Of a DNA stretch of 15,622 nt, positions 6,636 to 14,457 are shown piece after piece. Every line of letters begins with the position of its first letter. The first letter of the stretch is position 1. The stretch is from Christensenella sp. UBA1431. GTDB taxonomy: Bacteria > Bacillota > Clostridia > Christensenellales > UBA1431. The stretch lies in assembly GCA_002329665.1 (NCBI GenBank), contig DCTV01000072.1:74319-89940 (forward strand). The letters run 5' to 3'. Both the position numbers and the translations under genes were made by a program. A model generated the notes under the pieces. It saw only the letters and a list, made by a program, of their open reading frames with translations, was not told the origin of the DNA and ran no database searches.

Positions 6636-7442
6636 ATGGCATGCCATGCAGAAAGTTTCACGCCCCAGGAAATGCTCATCGTGGCCGGGTCCCGCCAGCT
6701 GGAGGATGAGAAGGTGGTTTTCGCCGGCACAGGCCTTCCCATGGTAAGCATCACCCTGGCCCAGCTCACGCACGCCCCCGGCATCATCCCGGTCTTCGAG
6801 GCGGGCGCGGTAGGGTCCAGCCTGATACGGGGGCTTCCCCTCTCCGTAGGCGATTCCCGCACCACCTGCAAGGCGGATTACCTCCAGGGCCTGAACGCGG
6901 CTTTTGAACTGACCCAGCGCGGGTTTATAGATTACGGCTTCATAGGGGGAGCGGAGATCGACCCTTACGGCAACCTGAATTCCACCATGATCGGGGATTT
7001 CCCCGTCGGTTACCGGAAACCCGGGGTGCGCCTGCCGGGGAGCGGCGGCGCCGGCGACATGGCCTGTTCCTGTACCCAGACCCTCATTATCATGGCGCAC
7101 GAACCCAGAAGGTTTCGCCGCAGGCTCAGCTACTATACCAGCATGGGCTATTTCGACGGTTCGCCGGACGCGAGAAAAAAGGCGGGGCTGCAAGGAAAAG
7201 GGCCGTACAGGGTCATCACCACCAAAGCGTTGATGGGGTTCGACGAAGAAACGAAGTACATGAAAATCCTGGCCACCATGCCGGGAGAAACCGTGGAAAG
7301 CGTGCAGGAAGCGACGGGTTTCGAATTGATGGTCGACCCGGACGCCTACGAATACGAACCTCCGCTCAAAGAAGAGATCCGCCTGATCCATGAGGCGATC
7401 GACACCCAGGGATATTTCGTGAAAAGGGAAATGAAGCAATAG
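6636..7442 (+). CDS. gctB: CoA-transferase subunit B, glutaconate CoA-transferase type
   Basis: This 268-residue beta subunit starts at the ATG at 6636, chosen for AAGGAAGGA 11 bases upstream; a farther in-frame start would overlap subunit A without a ribosome site. Key blocks are VVFAGTGLPMVSITLAQL (27-44), PVFEAG with Glu55 in the position of the catalytic glutamate that forms the glutamyl-CoA intermediate, FIGGAEIDPYGNLNSTMIGD, RLPGSGGAGDMA, and a C-terminal segment with EETKYMKI. Length and motif order match glutaconate CoA-transferase B closely. It works as a heteromer with the product of the preceding gene. No terminator hairpin is obvious after it. Confidence 0.84.
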   Translation: MACHAESFTPQEMLIVAGSRQLEDEKVVFAGTGLPMVSITLAQLTHAPGIIPVFEAGAVGSSLIRGLPLSVGDSRTTCKADYLQGLNAAFELTQRGFIDYGFIGGAEIDPYGNLNSTMIGDFPVGYRKPGVRLPGSGGAGDMACSCTQTLIIMAHEPRRFRRRLSYYTSMGYFDGSPDARKKAGLQGKGPYRVITTKALMGFDEETKYMKILATMPGETVESVQEATGFELMVDPDAYEYEPPLKEEIRLIHEAIDTQGYFVKREMKQ

Positions 7443-7765
7443 CCCATGCCCTAAAGTTTCCGTAAAATTCTAAAACAAATCGGAAAATAAAGCAATTCGG
7501 TTAAACAAAACGCGAAAAATATGACTGGCGCGTATGTTAACTCATTTCTTCGGACTGATTCTTATCACGCGATTCTACATGCAATAATCAGAGGACTATC
7601 TTCGAATTTTGTTGAAATACTATGATGAATATGTTATCCTGTCACCGATTATATGTTATGGAGGAGGTGGGAGTAGGTTCCGAAGAAAGATGCAGAAGGC
7701 AGTCCGCTTTTTTGCTCAACTGTATTCAATCTATGAACTGAAGCGAACAGAGAAGGAGTAATTAA
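7443..7765. other. Intergenic region with lipoprotein promoter and short leader frame
   Basis: This AT-rich stretch has no full-size gene. It contains the promoter at 7612-7640, a purine-rich GGAGGAGGTGG (7660-7670) that is not followed by a usable start at normal spacing, and a 23-codon frame (7690-7761, ATG to TAA) ending 4 bases before the lipoprotein ATG. Whether the short frame is translated is open; its own ribosome site is weak. Confidence 0.4.
7612..7640 (+). promoter_or_regulatory. Predicted promoter of the lipoprotein gene
   Basis: TTGAAA (7612-7617) and TATCCT (7635-7640) are separated by 17 bases within AT-rich DNA. This leaves a leader of about 120 bases before the lipoprotein start. 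Confidence 0.55.
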
Positions 7766-8368
7766 ATGAAAAGATTAACTATAACCGTTTTGGCACTGTT
7801 TCTTACCTTATCACTGGCCGGTTGTGCAGGAGGCACCGAAGGAACCGACGTTGCCGTCAGCCCTGCCACAAGTGCAGAATCATCTCATGACGGTACAGAT
7901 GCTGACACTCCCGATTTTCATTATACAAAAGATCTTTACAGTTATGATCATAAGCTAAATGATTATCAAGGTGGTTATCAGTTAGTGGAAGGCCTTCCTT
8001 GGGAAGGGTACCCTGCCGACTTGCCTCTTATCGGCGGCTATATGGATTTGAGTTTGGGCGGCGGTCCTTCCGCTTTCAGTTCTGACAGTCATAGTTTAGT
8101 CGTATTTACACGGGGCGGCGATGACGGCGAAATAGCCAACTGGTATCGTCAGCAGTTGGAATCAGCAGGCTGGGAAGTAACGGACTTTGAAACCAGCGAA
8201 CAATACGGCAGCACCAGGTTTAAGTTCTCTAACGATAACTGGTACGGAGATTTTCTGGTTCAAAGCGAGGAATCCGCTCTTGGGGGGTACGATGGTGCCA
8301 TGCCCAGAGACGAATCCGATTTTGAAAAGACTGCTGTTATAGTCAATATAAATAAAAAATCGTCATAA
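7766..8368 (+). CDS. Putative lipoprotein of unknown function
   Basis: This 200-residue protein has a clear lipoprotein signal: MKRLTITV, a hydrophobic core and lipobox SLAGC with Cys20. After the cysteine comes a Ser/Thr/Asp/Gly-rich linker to about residue 50, then a compact acidic domain rich in Tyr, Trp and Gly containing EGLPWEGYPADLPLIGGYMD, WYRQQLESAGWEV and RFKFSNDNWYGDFLV. The WYxxQLxxAGW pattern resembles small surface domains seen in other Gram-positive lipoproteins, but I cannot name a family. The start has AGAAGGAG at good spacing. It stands alone between its own promoter and a strong hairpin at 8451-8483. It should be anchored on the outer face of the membrane. Confidence 0.85.
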   Translation: MKRLTITVLALFLTLSLAGCAGGTEGTDVAVSPATSAESSHDGTDADTPDFHYTKDLYSYDHKLNDYQGGYQLVEGLPWEGYPADLPLIGGYMDLSLGGGPSAFSSDSHSLVVFTRGGDDGEIANWYRQQLESAGWEVTDFETSEQYGSTRFKFSNDNWYGDFLVQSEESALGGYDGAMPRDESDFEKTAVIVNINKKSS

Positions 8369-8450
8369 TCAACGGCAACCGGACATGCCTCAACCATGTA
8401 AACAGGCGATATTCCTTTTTCTATAGGCAGGGAACGCACCTGAAATATGA

Positions 8451-8483
8451 TTTAAAGGCCTCTTGCAGAAGGAGGCCTTTAAA
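8451..8483. terminator. Terminator-like hairpin after the lipoprotein gene
   Basis: TTTAAAGGCCTC (8451-8462) and GAGGCCTTTAAA (8472-8483) form a perfect 12-bp stem with a 9-base loop, about 80 bases after the lipoprotein stop. The A/T ends of the stem give a TTTAAA run on both strands, so it could end transcription from either side. No long T tract follows. Confidence 0.65.
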
Positions 8484-8601
8484 CTTATACTTTACGTCCA
8501 ACAAGTGCTTTAATGCTAATTGACAGGGACATTCTATTCTGGCATTTCCATCCCGTATTCCTCCGTTAGGGGTACGGGGCGGGATCTTTGGCATACCCGC
8601 G

Positions 8602-9642
8602 CTACCATCCCGGATACTTCTCCCGCCACTCGTCCGTGTTCTCGTAACCGGTGTACAGGTCGCATGCCATCGCACGGATCACGTCTTGCAGTTCGACCTG
8701 CCGGACCCATTCTGGAGGGATTCCCTCTTCACCGTGCATCAGACCCATGATATTTCCGCAAATCGCTCCCGTGGAATCGCTGTCTCCCGAATGGTTCACA
8801 GCAAGGATCACGGCATCCTTATAACTGTCCGGATACGACAGCGCCGCGTATACCGCGATTGCCAGCGCTTCCTCCGCGACCCAGCCTCCGCCCAGGGAAT
8901 GGACCTTCTCAACTGCTGGCTTCCCGCTTTTCGCGAGTCGGACCGCGTTTTTTAGCGCCGCCGCCGTCTCCCGGCTGTCCTCTCCGCCTCCCAGCGTCTT
9001 CATTACGGACTCCACCGCTTCCGCCAGTCCCTGCCCGGCAACCAGACCGTTGATGAGGACGGCGAAGGCGGCGGCCGCGATCCGGCCCGTCGGATGCCCG
9101 TGCGTCAAGCCCGCCGCCTCGGACGCGGTGTCGAAAACGGATTCGAGCCCCATAATAAGCCCGACGGGCGCCATGCGCATCACCCCGCCGCAGCCTTTGC
9201 TGTCGTTCCTCGCCATGTCCCCGAAATTCCTGCTTCGCATAAGGGAGGACAGGCACGCGTTGCCGGGCGCGCGCTGTGCGTGCAGCGCTTCGACTCCGTA
9301 CAGCCATCCGTCGGTCCCGATCTCGAACGCGGGCTCCCCGCCCTGGGTCTTCAGCCAACGAAGGTAAGCGTGGTGTATGACCCCGGGGACGTAGCATATC
9401 CCTTTTTCCACGCTGCGGCATTTGGCCCTGAGCAGCCCTTCCGCCGTGAACAGCGTCATCTGCGTATCGTCGGTGATCTCGGCATACGGCTTCCCCTTAA
9501 GATCGAGGTCCCGAATGCCTTCTCCCCCGTACCGGCTCTTGATTTCCTCCCAGCCCATGAACTCCACGGGCCAGCCCAGCGCGTCCCCAACGGCGCCGCC
9601 CAGCAGGCATCCCGTGAAATGCGAGAGTGTCCTTCGGTTCAT
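8602..9642 (-). CDS. ADP-ribosylglycohydrolase family protein (DraG type)
   Basis: This 346-residue protein has the all-helical ADP-ribosylglycohydrolase fold, with a two-metal centre that removes ADP-ribose from modified proteins or nucleotides. The metal motifs are visible: GAVGDALGWPVEF near the N-terminus, ITDDTQMT with Asp58-Asp59-Thr60, and the C-terminal HSGDSDSTGAI (284-294). A glycine-rich SKGCGGVMRMAPVG (148-161) and THGHPTGRIAAAA (180-192) are also typical. The ATG at 9642 is chosen over an upstream in-frame codon because AAGGAG precedes it. No ADP-ribosyltransferase is adjacent, so the substrate is unknown; roles include reversal of regulatory ADP-ribosylation and toxin immunity. 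A partial inverted repeat around 8552-8578 follows the gene. Confidence 0.9.
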   Translation of the reverse strand: MNRRTLSHFTGCLLGGAVGDALGWPVEFMGWEEIKSRYGGEGIRDLDLKGKPYAEITDDTQMTLFTAEGLLRAKCRSVEKGICYVPGVIHHAYLRWLKTQGGEPAFEIGTDGWLYGVEALHAQRAPGNACLSSLMRSRNFGDMARNDSKGCGGVMRMAPVGLIMGLESVFDTASEAAGLTHGHPTGRIAAAAFAVLINGLVAGQGLAEAVESVMKTLGGGEDSRETAAALKNAVRLAKSGKPAVEKVHSLGGGWVAEEALAIAVYAALSYPDSYKDAVILAVNHSGDSDSTGAICGNIMGLMHGEEGIPPEWVRQVELQDVIRAMACDLYTGYENTDEWREKYPGW

Positions 9643-9847
9643 CTTCTCACTCCTTATCACCGTCGCGGAAGCAATACCGCATCCGTATACCGCCGAAGCG
9701 GCTACGCGCAAGCGTCGATCCGTCAGGAGCGTCCCGGCGTTCGTTAAGTTTCAGGCTGGGCGACTCGCCCGCCCTCCCCGGTGAGGCAGATACCCTTTTA
9801 TCGGGGATATGCTATTGCTTCCGCACATAAAACAGCCCAAATTCCGC

Positions 9848-11314
9848 TCACCCCGCCATGTCCCGGAGCTTCTCCCATATCCGCACCATCGCCAGCGTAT
9901 CCAGGCGGCAATACGAAAGCAGGGCCGCCCTGATCGCTTCGACTTCCTCCGGTGTCCTTTCGTGCAGGGACGCGAAGGCGTCCATCGCCTCCGAGCCGTT
10001 TCGGACGTCCAGGCCGGCGTAGTCCAGCTCAGGATCGTCAGGGATTAGCGCCGGAAGCACATATTTGAGCGAATAGCTGCCCTGCATATCCCGGTTGTAA
10101 TAGTATCCTTTCTTGAACGGGGCCATCAGGTCCTGAAGATTGTCGTGGATGCTCATCAAATGCGGAGCCAGATCAGGGAAACGGTTCGCGAGGTTTCTCA
10201 GCACCATTTTCTCGAAGGTCATGTTGTAGGCGACCACGCAGACGCCGGCGGGGACGTCCCGTACCAGCCTTTCGGCAAGCGCCCGCCTCGGGTCGGCGCC
10301 TTCCTTTGCAAGGAACTCCCTGTGCTGCAGTTCGCCGTCCCCGCTCTCGAAAAAATGCACGGAATACTGGAACGGTATCTGTTCGTAGGGCCTCAGCCCA
10401 TCGAACGGGGGGACCGGCTGCATGTACGTCTCGAAATCCAGGAAGTACAGCGGGTAGGAGAAGCCCCCTATCGATTCGAGGATGCCCTTTGTGTTTATCT
10501 CCTCGGCGCCGTGGAGTTCCGCCTCCACCTGCAGCAGCTGTATGCCCGTGAGATGGCTGTCTATCAGGTCCTCGAACGCGAAGCATCCCTCGCCGTAAAG
10601 CCTGTACTGCTTCCTTTTCCGCATGCCAGTGATGTCGAACACGCAGGGAACCGGCAGATGCTTCGTACAATAGGACCAAAACCCGCATTCGTACGGCGAA
10701 TGGCAGTGCAGGCCGATGTCCTGTTCCGGCTCTTTCTTGCTTTTCAAAGCTTTTCTCATCATGCGGATGCCGGCTTCGATCTCCGGCCTGATTTCGTACG
10801 CATAATCCGTCACGTCGCATACGCAGAACAGGTTGTCAAGATCGAGTTCCCCTTGCCGGACGTAATCGCCGTTTAGGTGCACGACATGCGCCCTGTTGAC
10901 CCTGATCCCCGCTTCCGCGAGCACGTAATGCTGGTAGGCCGCGTCTACGCAAAGCACTTCCTTCAGGTCCGTCGTGCTCTTGACCTCGTAGATGTCGTAG
11001 CCGTCCCCCGATTTAACGAGGATGTCGCAGATCACGGCGAGGTCGCCGTGGACGAACGCCGCTTCATAGACGGCCTCTTCGCCCGAATCCATCGCCGCCT
11101 TCGTCCGCGCGGCCATCTCGAAAAGGTCGGGCGTAAACTGAATCAGGACGCCCCCCGGGAATAGGTCCCTCGCGAGTTCGCCCACCATCGTACCGTTTTT
11201 GAATACCATTTCAAGTCCGGGGTCCTGCTCCTCGAGTTCCGGCCGGTAGCATTTGAGCCACAGGTTTTTCACGCACTGCCATCCGCGAATGTATTTGCTC
11301 TTGGATATGAACAT
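9848..11314 (-). CDS. DUF2779-type protein: Cas4-like Fe-S nuclease region plus DEDD exonuclease-like region
   Basis: This 488-residue protein has two apparent parts. Residues 1-220 look like a Cas4/RecB-type PD-(D/E)XK nuclease: Asp97 in ICDILV, EVK at 110-112, one cysteine near the N-terminus (Cys14) and three more at 204, 210 and 216, the spacing expected for a 4Fe-4S-stabilised nuclease. Residues 288-488 look like a DEDD 3'-5' exonuclease fold: YFLDFET (Asp293, Glu295), VAYNMTFEKMVL, HDNLQDLM and SYCRLDTLAM (Asp472). This layout matches the DUF2779 family as I know it, often annotated only as hypothetical. The ATG has GGAGCGGGTGA upstream. It may act on DNA in repair or defence; that is inference. 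Confidence 0.75.
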   Translation of the reverse strand: MFISKSKYIRGWQCVKNLWLKCYRPELEEQDPGLEMVFKNGTMVGELARDLFPGGVLIQFTPDLFEMAARTKAAMDSGEEAVYEAAFVHGDLAVICDILVKSGDGYDIYEVKSTTDLKEVLCVDAAYQHYVLAEAGIRVNRAHVVHLNGDYVRQGELDLDNLFCVCDVTDYAYEIRPEIEAGIRMMRKALKSKKEPEQDIGLHCHSPYECGFWSYCTKHLPVPCVFDITGMRKRKQYRLYGEGCFAFEDLIDSHLTGIQLLQVEAELHGAEEINTKGILESIGGFSYPLYFLDFETYMQPVPPFDGLRPYEQIPFQYSVHFFESGDGELQHREFLAKEGADPRRALAERLVRDVPAGVCVVAYNMTFEKMVLRNLANRFPDLAPHLMSIHDNLQDLMAPFKKGYYYNRDMQGSYSLKYVLPALIPDDPELDYAGLDVRNGSEAMDAFASLHERTPEEVEAIRAALLSYCRLDTLAMVRIWEKLRDMAG

Positions 11315-11415
11315 GTCACCCGCTCCATGCTTTTATTCCTGAGGCTATGTTAATATAACGTATGTACCTATTGGGGGACAGGGGTATAAATTTTGAATAT
11401 TTATCTGGCAGCTTG

Positions 11416-12080
11416 TTAATTTTCTCCATCCGGCCTGGGCTTTGTATCGAGGCGTTTTTTAAACTCTGAAATGTAGCTCTCCACATTTATATATCCTTGC
11501 TTTAGCGACCGTGTATAAGCTGTATGCCACATCGGGATTATTGGATACTTTTTATTAAGCTCGGGAATTGCTTTTGTTAATATGTTATCGGTTCCCAATT
11601 CTATAATTCTCTCTGGTTCTATAATACGAACCTGTTCCAGTATAAATTCTTTATATTGTTTTGTATATGCCAAAACATGAGTATCTTCTTTATTATCACC
11701 GCCTCGTTTGTTGAGGTTCATTATTGCTACTCTTCCTAATGCATGATTAACATGTTCTTGACCCGTGATACGACTTAACGCCAAATACATGCGTGCAATC
11801 TTTTCTAGCTGTTTTGGACGATTATCCCCAATTCCTTTTGTATAATAATCCTGATACCATTTCAGCTGGGTACGGGCTGAAGGTTATTCGGACCCCTTGT
11901 GCTTTAGTATGTTAGCAACGCGCCGTCATAGTTATCACTCACAACACCGTCACGAATAAATGACTCTTGTTCAATGCCTGGAAGTGTAGTCTCGCCCCAT
12001 GGTTTTTCCGTTCGATGCGCATCACACCATCGTGAAAACAAATCAGAAATCCTCTTATCGTATTCGTTGTAATCTAACAT
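11416..12080 (-). pseudogene. Decayed gene, unidentified protein (frameshift and stop)
   Basis: The 5' part starts at an ATG at 12080 behind GGAGGGAT and reads 58 codons (MLDYNEYDKRISDLFSRW..., ending at TAA 11906-11904). The second part is in another frame: NILKHKGSE, then an in-frame TAA at 11886-11884, then ARTQLKWYQDYYTKG leading into a 124-residue open stretch from 11790 to the stop at 11416. The opening, with FIRDGVV, resembles hypothetical proteins of Clostridia that I associate loosely with uracil-DNA-glycosylase-like folds. Compared with those, the middle seems shortened, so an internal deletion is likely as well. Its lower GC than both neighbours suggests separate origin. The family name is uncertain; the broken state is clear from the sequence. 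Confidence 0.65.
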
Positions 12081-12125
12081 AAAAATCCCTCCATTAGAAA
12101 TTTACGATGTGTTTCTTCCCTTCAC

Positions 12126-13115
12126 TCACACCCCATACCGCCTGGCCAAATCCGCTATGTCCTGCTTCACAATCTCCCTCAACTCAGCCGGTTCCAGCGC
12201 CTCGCAGTAACAGCCGAACTGCAGCGCAAAATACCGGATGCCTTCCACGACCGAATATATGCACACCTCCATATACTCGTCGTCCAGGTCCCGCATCCTT
12301 GCGCTCCGCCCGAAGTTGTCCACCACGTCGCCCGCGCGGGACTTGTGCATCTTCAGCACGATCCTGCGCGGCTTCCCGCCGTACATGAAGTTGTGCTCCT
12401 TGGCGTATCTGGCCAGGTCCAGCCCCCTTTCATATCCCGGTATCTTTGTGATCGAACGCGCGTCCTTTTTCAGCACCTCGGGCCCGGTCATCTTGTCGAT
12501 CCTGAAATGCCGTAATTCATTTTCGCCTTCATAACTCGCGATCAGGTAATACTGGCTGTTCGCGCAGACGATCTGGTAAGGGTTAACGACGTCCTTTTCG
12601 CTTCTCCTTGGATGCAGTTCCCCGTCCGTACCGTACTGGTTATAGAAAAACGCCGCCTGTTTGCGCAGGGTGATCGCTTCGTCTAGAAGGTCGAGCGCCA
12701 GGAAAAACTCCTTGTTGCGCTGGTGTATCCATCCTTCGACATTGTGGATGTGTTCGAAGTGCTGGGTAAAATACACGTTGGCCAGATTTTTCAGCTTGTC
12801 GATCAGGCGCTTTGCATCGTTTGCCGGGATATATTTCGACGTCATGACGCTGTCGATCAAAAGCCTGAGCTCTGTTTCTTCGAATTCCCTTTCGCGAAGA
12901 TAGTACCCTTTCCTGTTCTCCTGATAGGGGCAGATGTCGTACCCCATCTCCATCAGCAACGAGATGTTCCGAGCAACGGCCTTCCTCTCGGCGCACATGC
13001 TATATTCCCTATTAAGCCGGTAGATGATCTCCTTCGTCGTTACGGGATGGTCGAAATCGGAGTATTTTTCCAGTATCCTCAGGATGTACAACAACATCTT
13101 CTTTTTGCCGCCCAT
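12126..13115 (-). CDS. WYL-domain transcriptional regulator
   Basis: This 329-residue protein has an N-terminal winged-helix DNA-binding domain (about 1-75; LLYILRILEKYSDFDHPVTTKEIIYRL, then RKAVARNISLLMEMGYDI) and a WYL ligand-sensing domain around 175-215 (NPYQIVCANSQYYLIASY and LRHFRIDKM), followed by a C-terminal extension ending near 325. WYL regulators sense nucleic acid or nucleotide ligands and often sit near phage-defence or DNA-damage genes. The ATG at 13115 is the first in frame after a TGA; a strong GGGGAGGTGA lies about 15 bases upstream, a little far. It is followed by the decayed gene and the DUF2779 nuclease on the same strand, so it may control that group. Confidence 0.85.
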   Translation of the reverse strand: MGGKKKMLLYILRILEKYSDFDHPVTTKEIIYRLNREYSMCAERKAVARNISLLMEMGYDICPYQENRKGYYLREREFEETELRLLIDSVMTSKYIPANDAKRLIDKLKNLANVYFTQHFEHIHNVEGWIHQRNKEFFLALDLLDEAITLRKQAAFFYNQYGTDGELHPRRSEKDVVNPYQIVCANSQYYLIASYEGENELRHFRIDKMTGPEVLKKDARSITKIPGYERGLDLARYAKEHNFMYGGKPRRIVLKMHKSRAGDVVDNFGRSARMRDLDDEYMEVCIYSVVEGIRYFALQFGCYCEALEPAELREIVKQDIADLARRYGV

Positions 13116-13234
13116 ATTGCTGATAGGTCTTCACCTCCCCGATTCTATTATTTTCCATAGTTTGTCAATTTCCTTTATTTTGGGTCCTTTTGAACCATTT
13201 TGTTGTTCCATCTTTCTACTTCTCTTTAAAACTC

Positions 13235-13659
13235 TTAACCCTCCCTTTGCTTGGTTTCCATCAGCGCGTCCAGCATGAGCCTATAGCATTTCATGTTGGG
13301 ACGGAACGAACGGCGGTTTAACACTTCCGAATCGTCGCCGTCCGCCCATTTTATGATGGCCGCCCCGATACCAGCGCTGCGGGAAATCCCCGCATCGCAG
13401 TGGACCACCAACGCTTCAACCTTATCGAACCAGCGGGTAACGAAACGGGCCATTTCGCGCGCCTGTGTTTCAGAGATCGTGTTTTCTCCAAGTTCCCCGT
13501 CGTTAAAAAATACGCAACATCCCTGATTTTTTCGTTTGGCGCAAATTCGTTTGGCGTTCCGTATCTGGAATGAATGGAAATTATGATGCATGCAGGTATG
13601 TCGGCAGACATCGAAAACTCCACCGCCATTTTCCTGGATAAAATAAACAGCTCTCTCAA
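13235..13659 (-). CDS. Dual-specificity-type protein phosphatase, interrupted frame
   Basis: Two overlapping frames together give a 141-residue phosphatase. The first (TTG start at 13659) reads RELFILSRKMAVEFSM...IISIHSRYGT...KIRDVAYF. The second, one base back, reads NDGELGENTISETQAREMARF, then VVHCDAGISRSAGIGAAI with the CX5R catalytic loop (Cys88, Arg94) and FRPNMKCYRLMLDALM to the end. The joined protein matches small clostridial tyrosine/dual-specificity phosphatases that I recognise by their LSR start and PNMxCYR end. The frames meet at T TTT TTA (13510-13504) in the phase needed for -1 slippage, giving YFLNDGELG. Sequencing error in a T run, a true mutation, or programmed frameshifting are all possible. 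The TTG start is inferred from family length. Confidence 0.7.
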
Positions 13660-13696
13660 CTCTGTCCGCCCGCCTTCTTAAACCAAGAAAACCCAT

Positions 13697-14043
13697 GTCT
13701 CATACGAGTGTTGCATCCATTTAGGGCTCAAAAGCATTATATGAAAGCATCCGTACCATAAAGGGGTCAGCCTCGTTCATGCGAGAAACAAATGGATGAA
13801 AAAGTGTCATGTCAGCGAGGCAGAACCCATCCAATGCCGGAATCGAAATCTTCGGTCATATCGACCTTTTATCAGCGCGCCGGGCCCGTCCTTTTGGGGC
13901 TGCCTGACAGATCCCGCAAACTCGTACGAACAGGGCGTTTGAGTGGAGATGTCAACCACGTTTTTCAGACAGCCGTTTAGCCAATACATAAAATCAATCA
14001 AATTGAGCATGTTATAAAAAGCTAAACAAGAGGAGGTCTTATA
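13697..14043. other. Intergenic region without a supported gene
   Basis: Short frames exist on both strands (13792-13980 plus, 13807-14010 minus), but neither has a ribosome site or a recognisable product. A TATAAT-like element on the minus strand (13741-13736) could be the -10 of the phosphatase gene, though no good -35 is seen. GCCTCG near 13775 and CGAGGC near 13818 form a weak inverted repeat. TATAAA at 14013-14018 is the only -10 candidate for the next gene. Confidence 0.4.
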
Positions 14044-14457
14044 ATGACCACAGCAAAAGGGATTCTAAAGGTTGTCAGCGTTCTTTTTATCATCAAGGGC
14101 TCCATATTGACGCTGATCTCGCTGATGACGATCTTCGCGTCCGGGATACTCAAAACATTGATTGGCGAAGTGTCGGCCCCCGTCGCGGCCGTTGCCGGCG
14201 GGGTGTTGATCGGCGGCGGGGTTATTTTTCTTGTTGCCAGCGTTATCGAGCTGGTTATGGGGGTGCTCGGCCTGAAAAAGAGTGACGACCCTTCCCAGTC
14301 CGGTTACTTCATCGTTGCGGGAGCGATTATCGCGGCCTTCGCTCTCATAAGCCTTATCATCGCCCCCCACATACTCTGCATGATCGGCTTTTCCCTGCCA
14401 ATACTCTATATCGTCGGCGGTTACATGCTCAAAGAAGGACAATACTCTTCAGCCTAG
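14044..14457 (+). CDS. Small four-helix membrane protein, unknown function
   Basis: This 137-residue protein has four hydrophobic segments at about 8-34, 44-72, 88-108 and 110-128, separated by a short charged loop (LKKSDDPSQSG, about 77-87). It has no signal cleavage site and resembles small DUF4064-like membrane proteins only in general layout. The ATG is preceded by AGAGGAGGTC at good spacing. A terminator hairpin lies about 150 bases downstream. It appears to be a single-gene unit and no function can be assigned. Confidence 0.8.
   Translation: MTTAKGILKVVSVLFIIKGSILTLISLMTIFASGILKTLIGEVSAPVAAVAGGVLIGGGVIFLVASVIELVMGVLGLKKSDDPSQSGYFIVAGAIIAAFALISLIIAPHILCMIGFSLPILYIVGGYMLKEGQYSSA

Noticed and set aside
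8552..8578. CCCGTA...TACGGG repeat as the terminator of the ADP-ribosylglycohydrolase gene
   Set aside because: The stem is interrupted and no T run follows on the minus strand, so it is only mentioned with the gene.
13792..14010. Short overlapping frames on both strands between the phosphatase and membrane protein genes
   Set aside because: There is no ribosome binding site, no recognisable product, and the two frames exclude each other.
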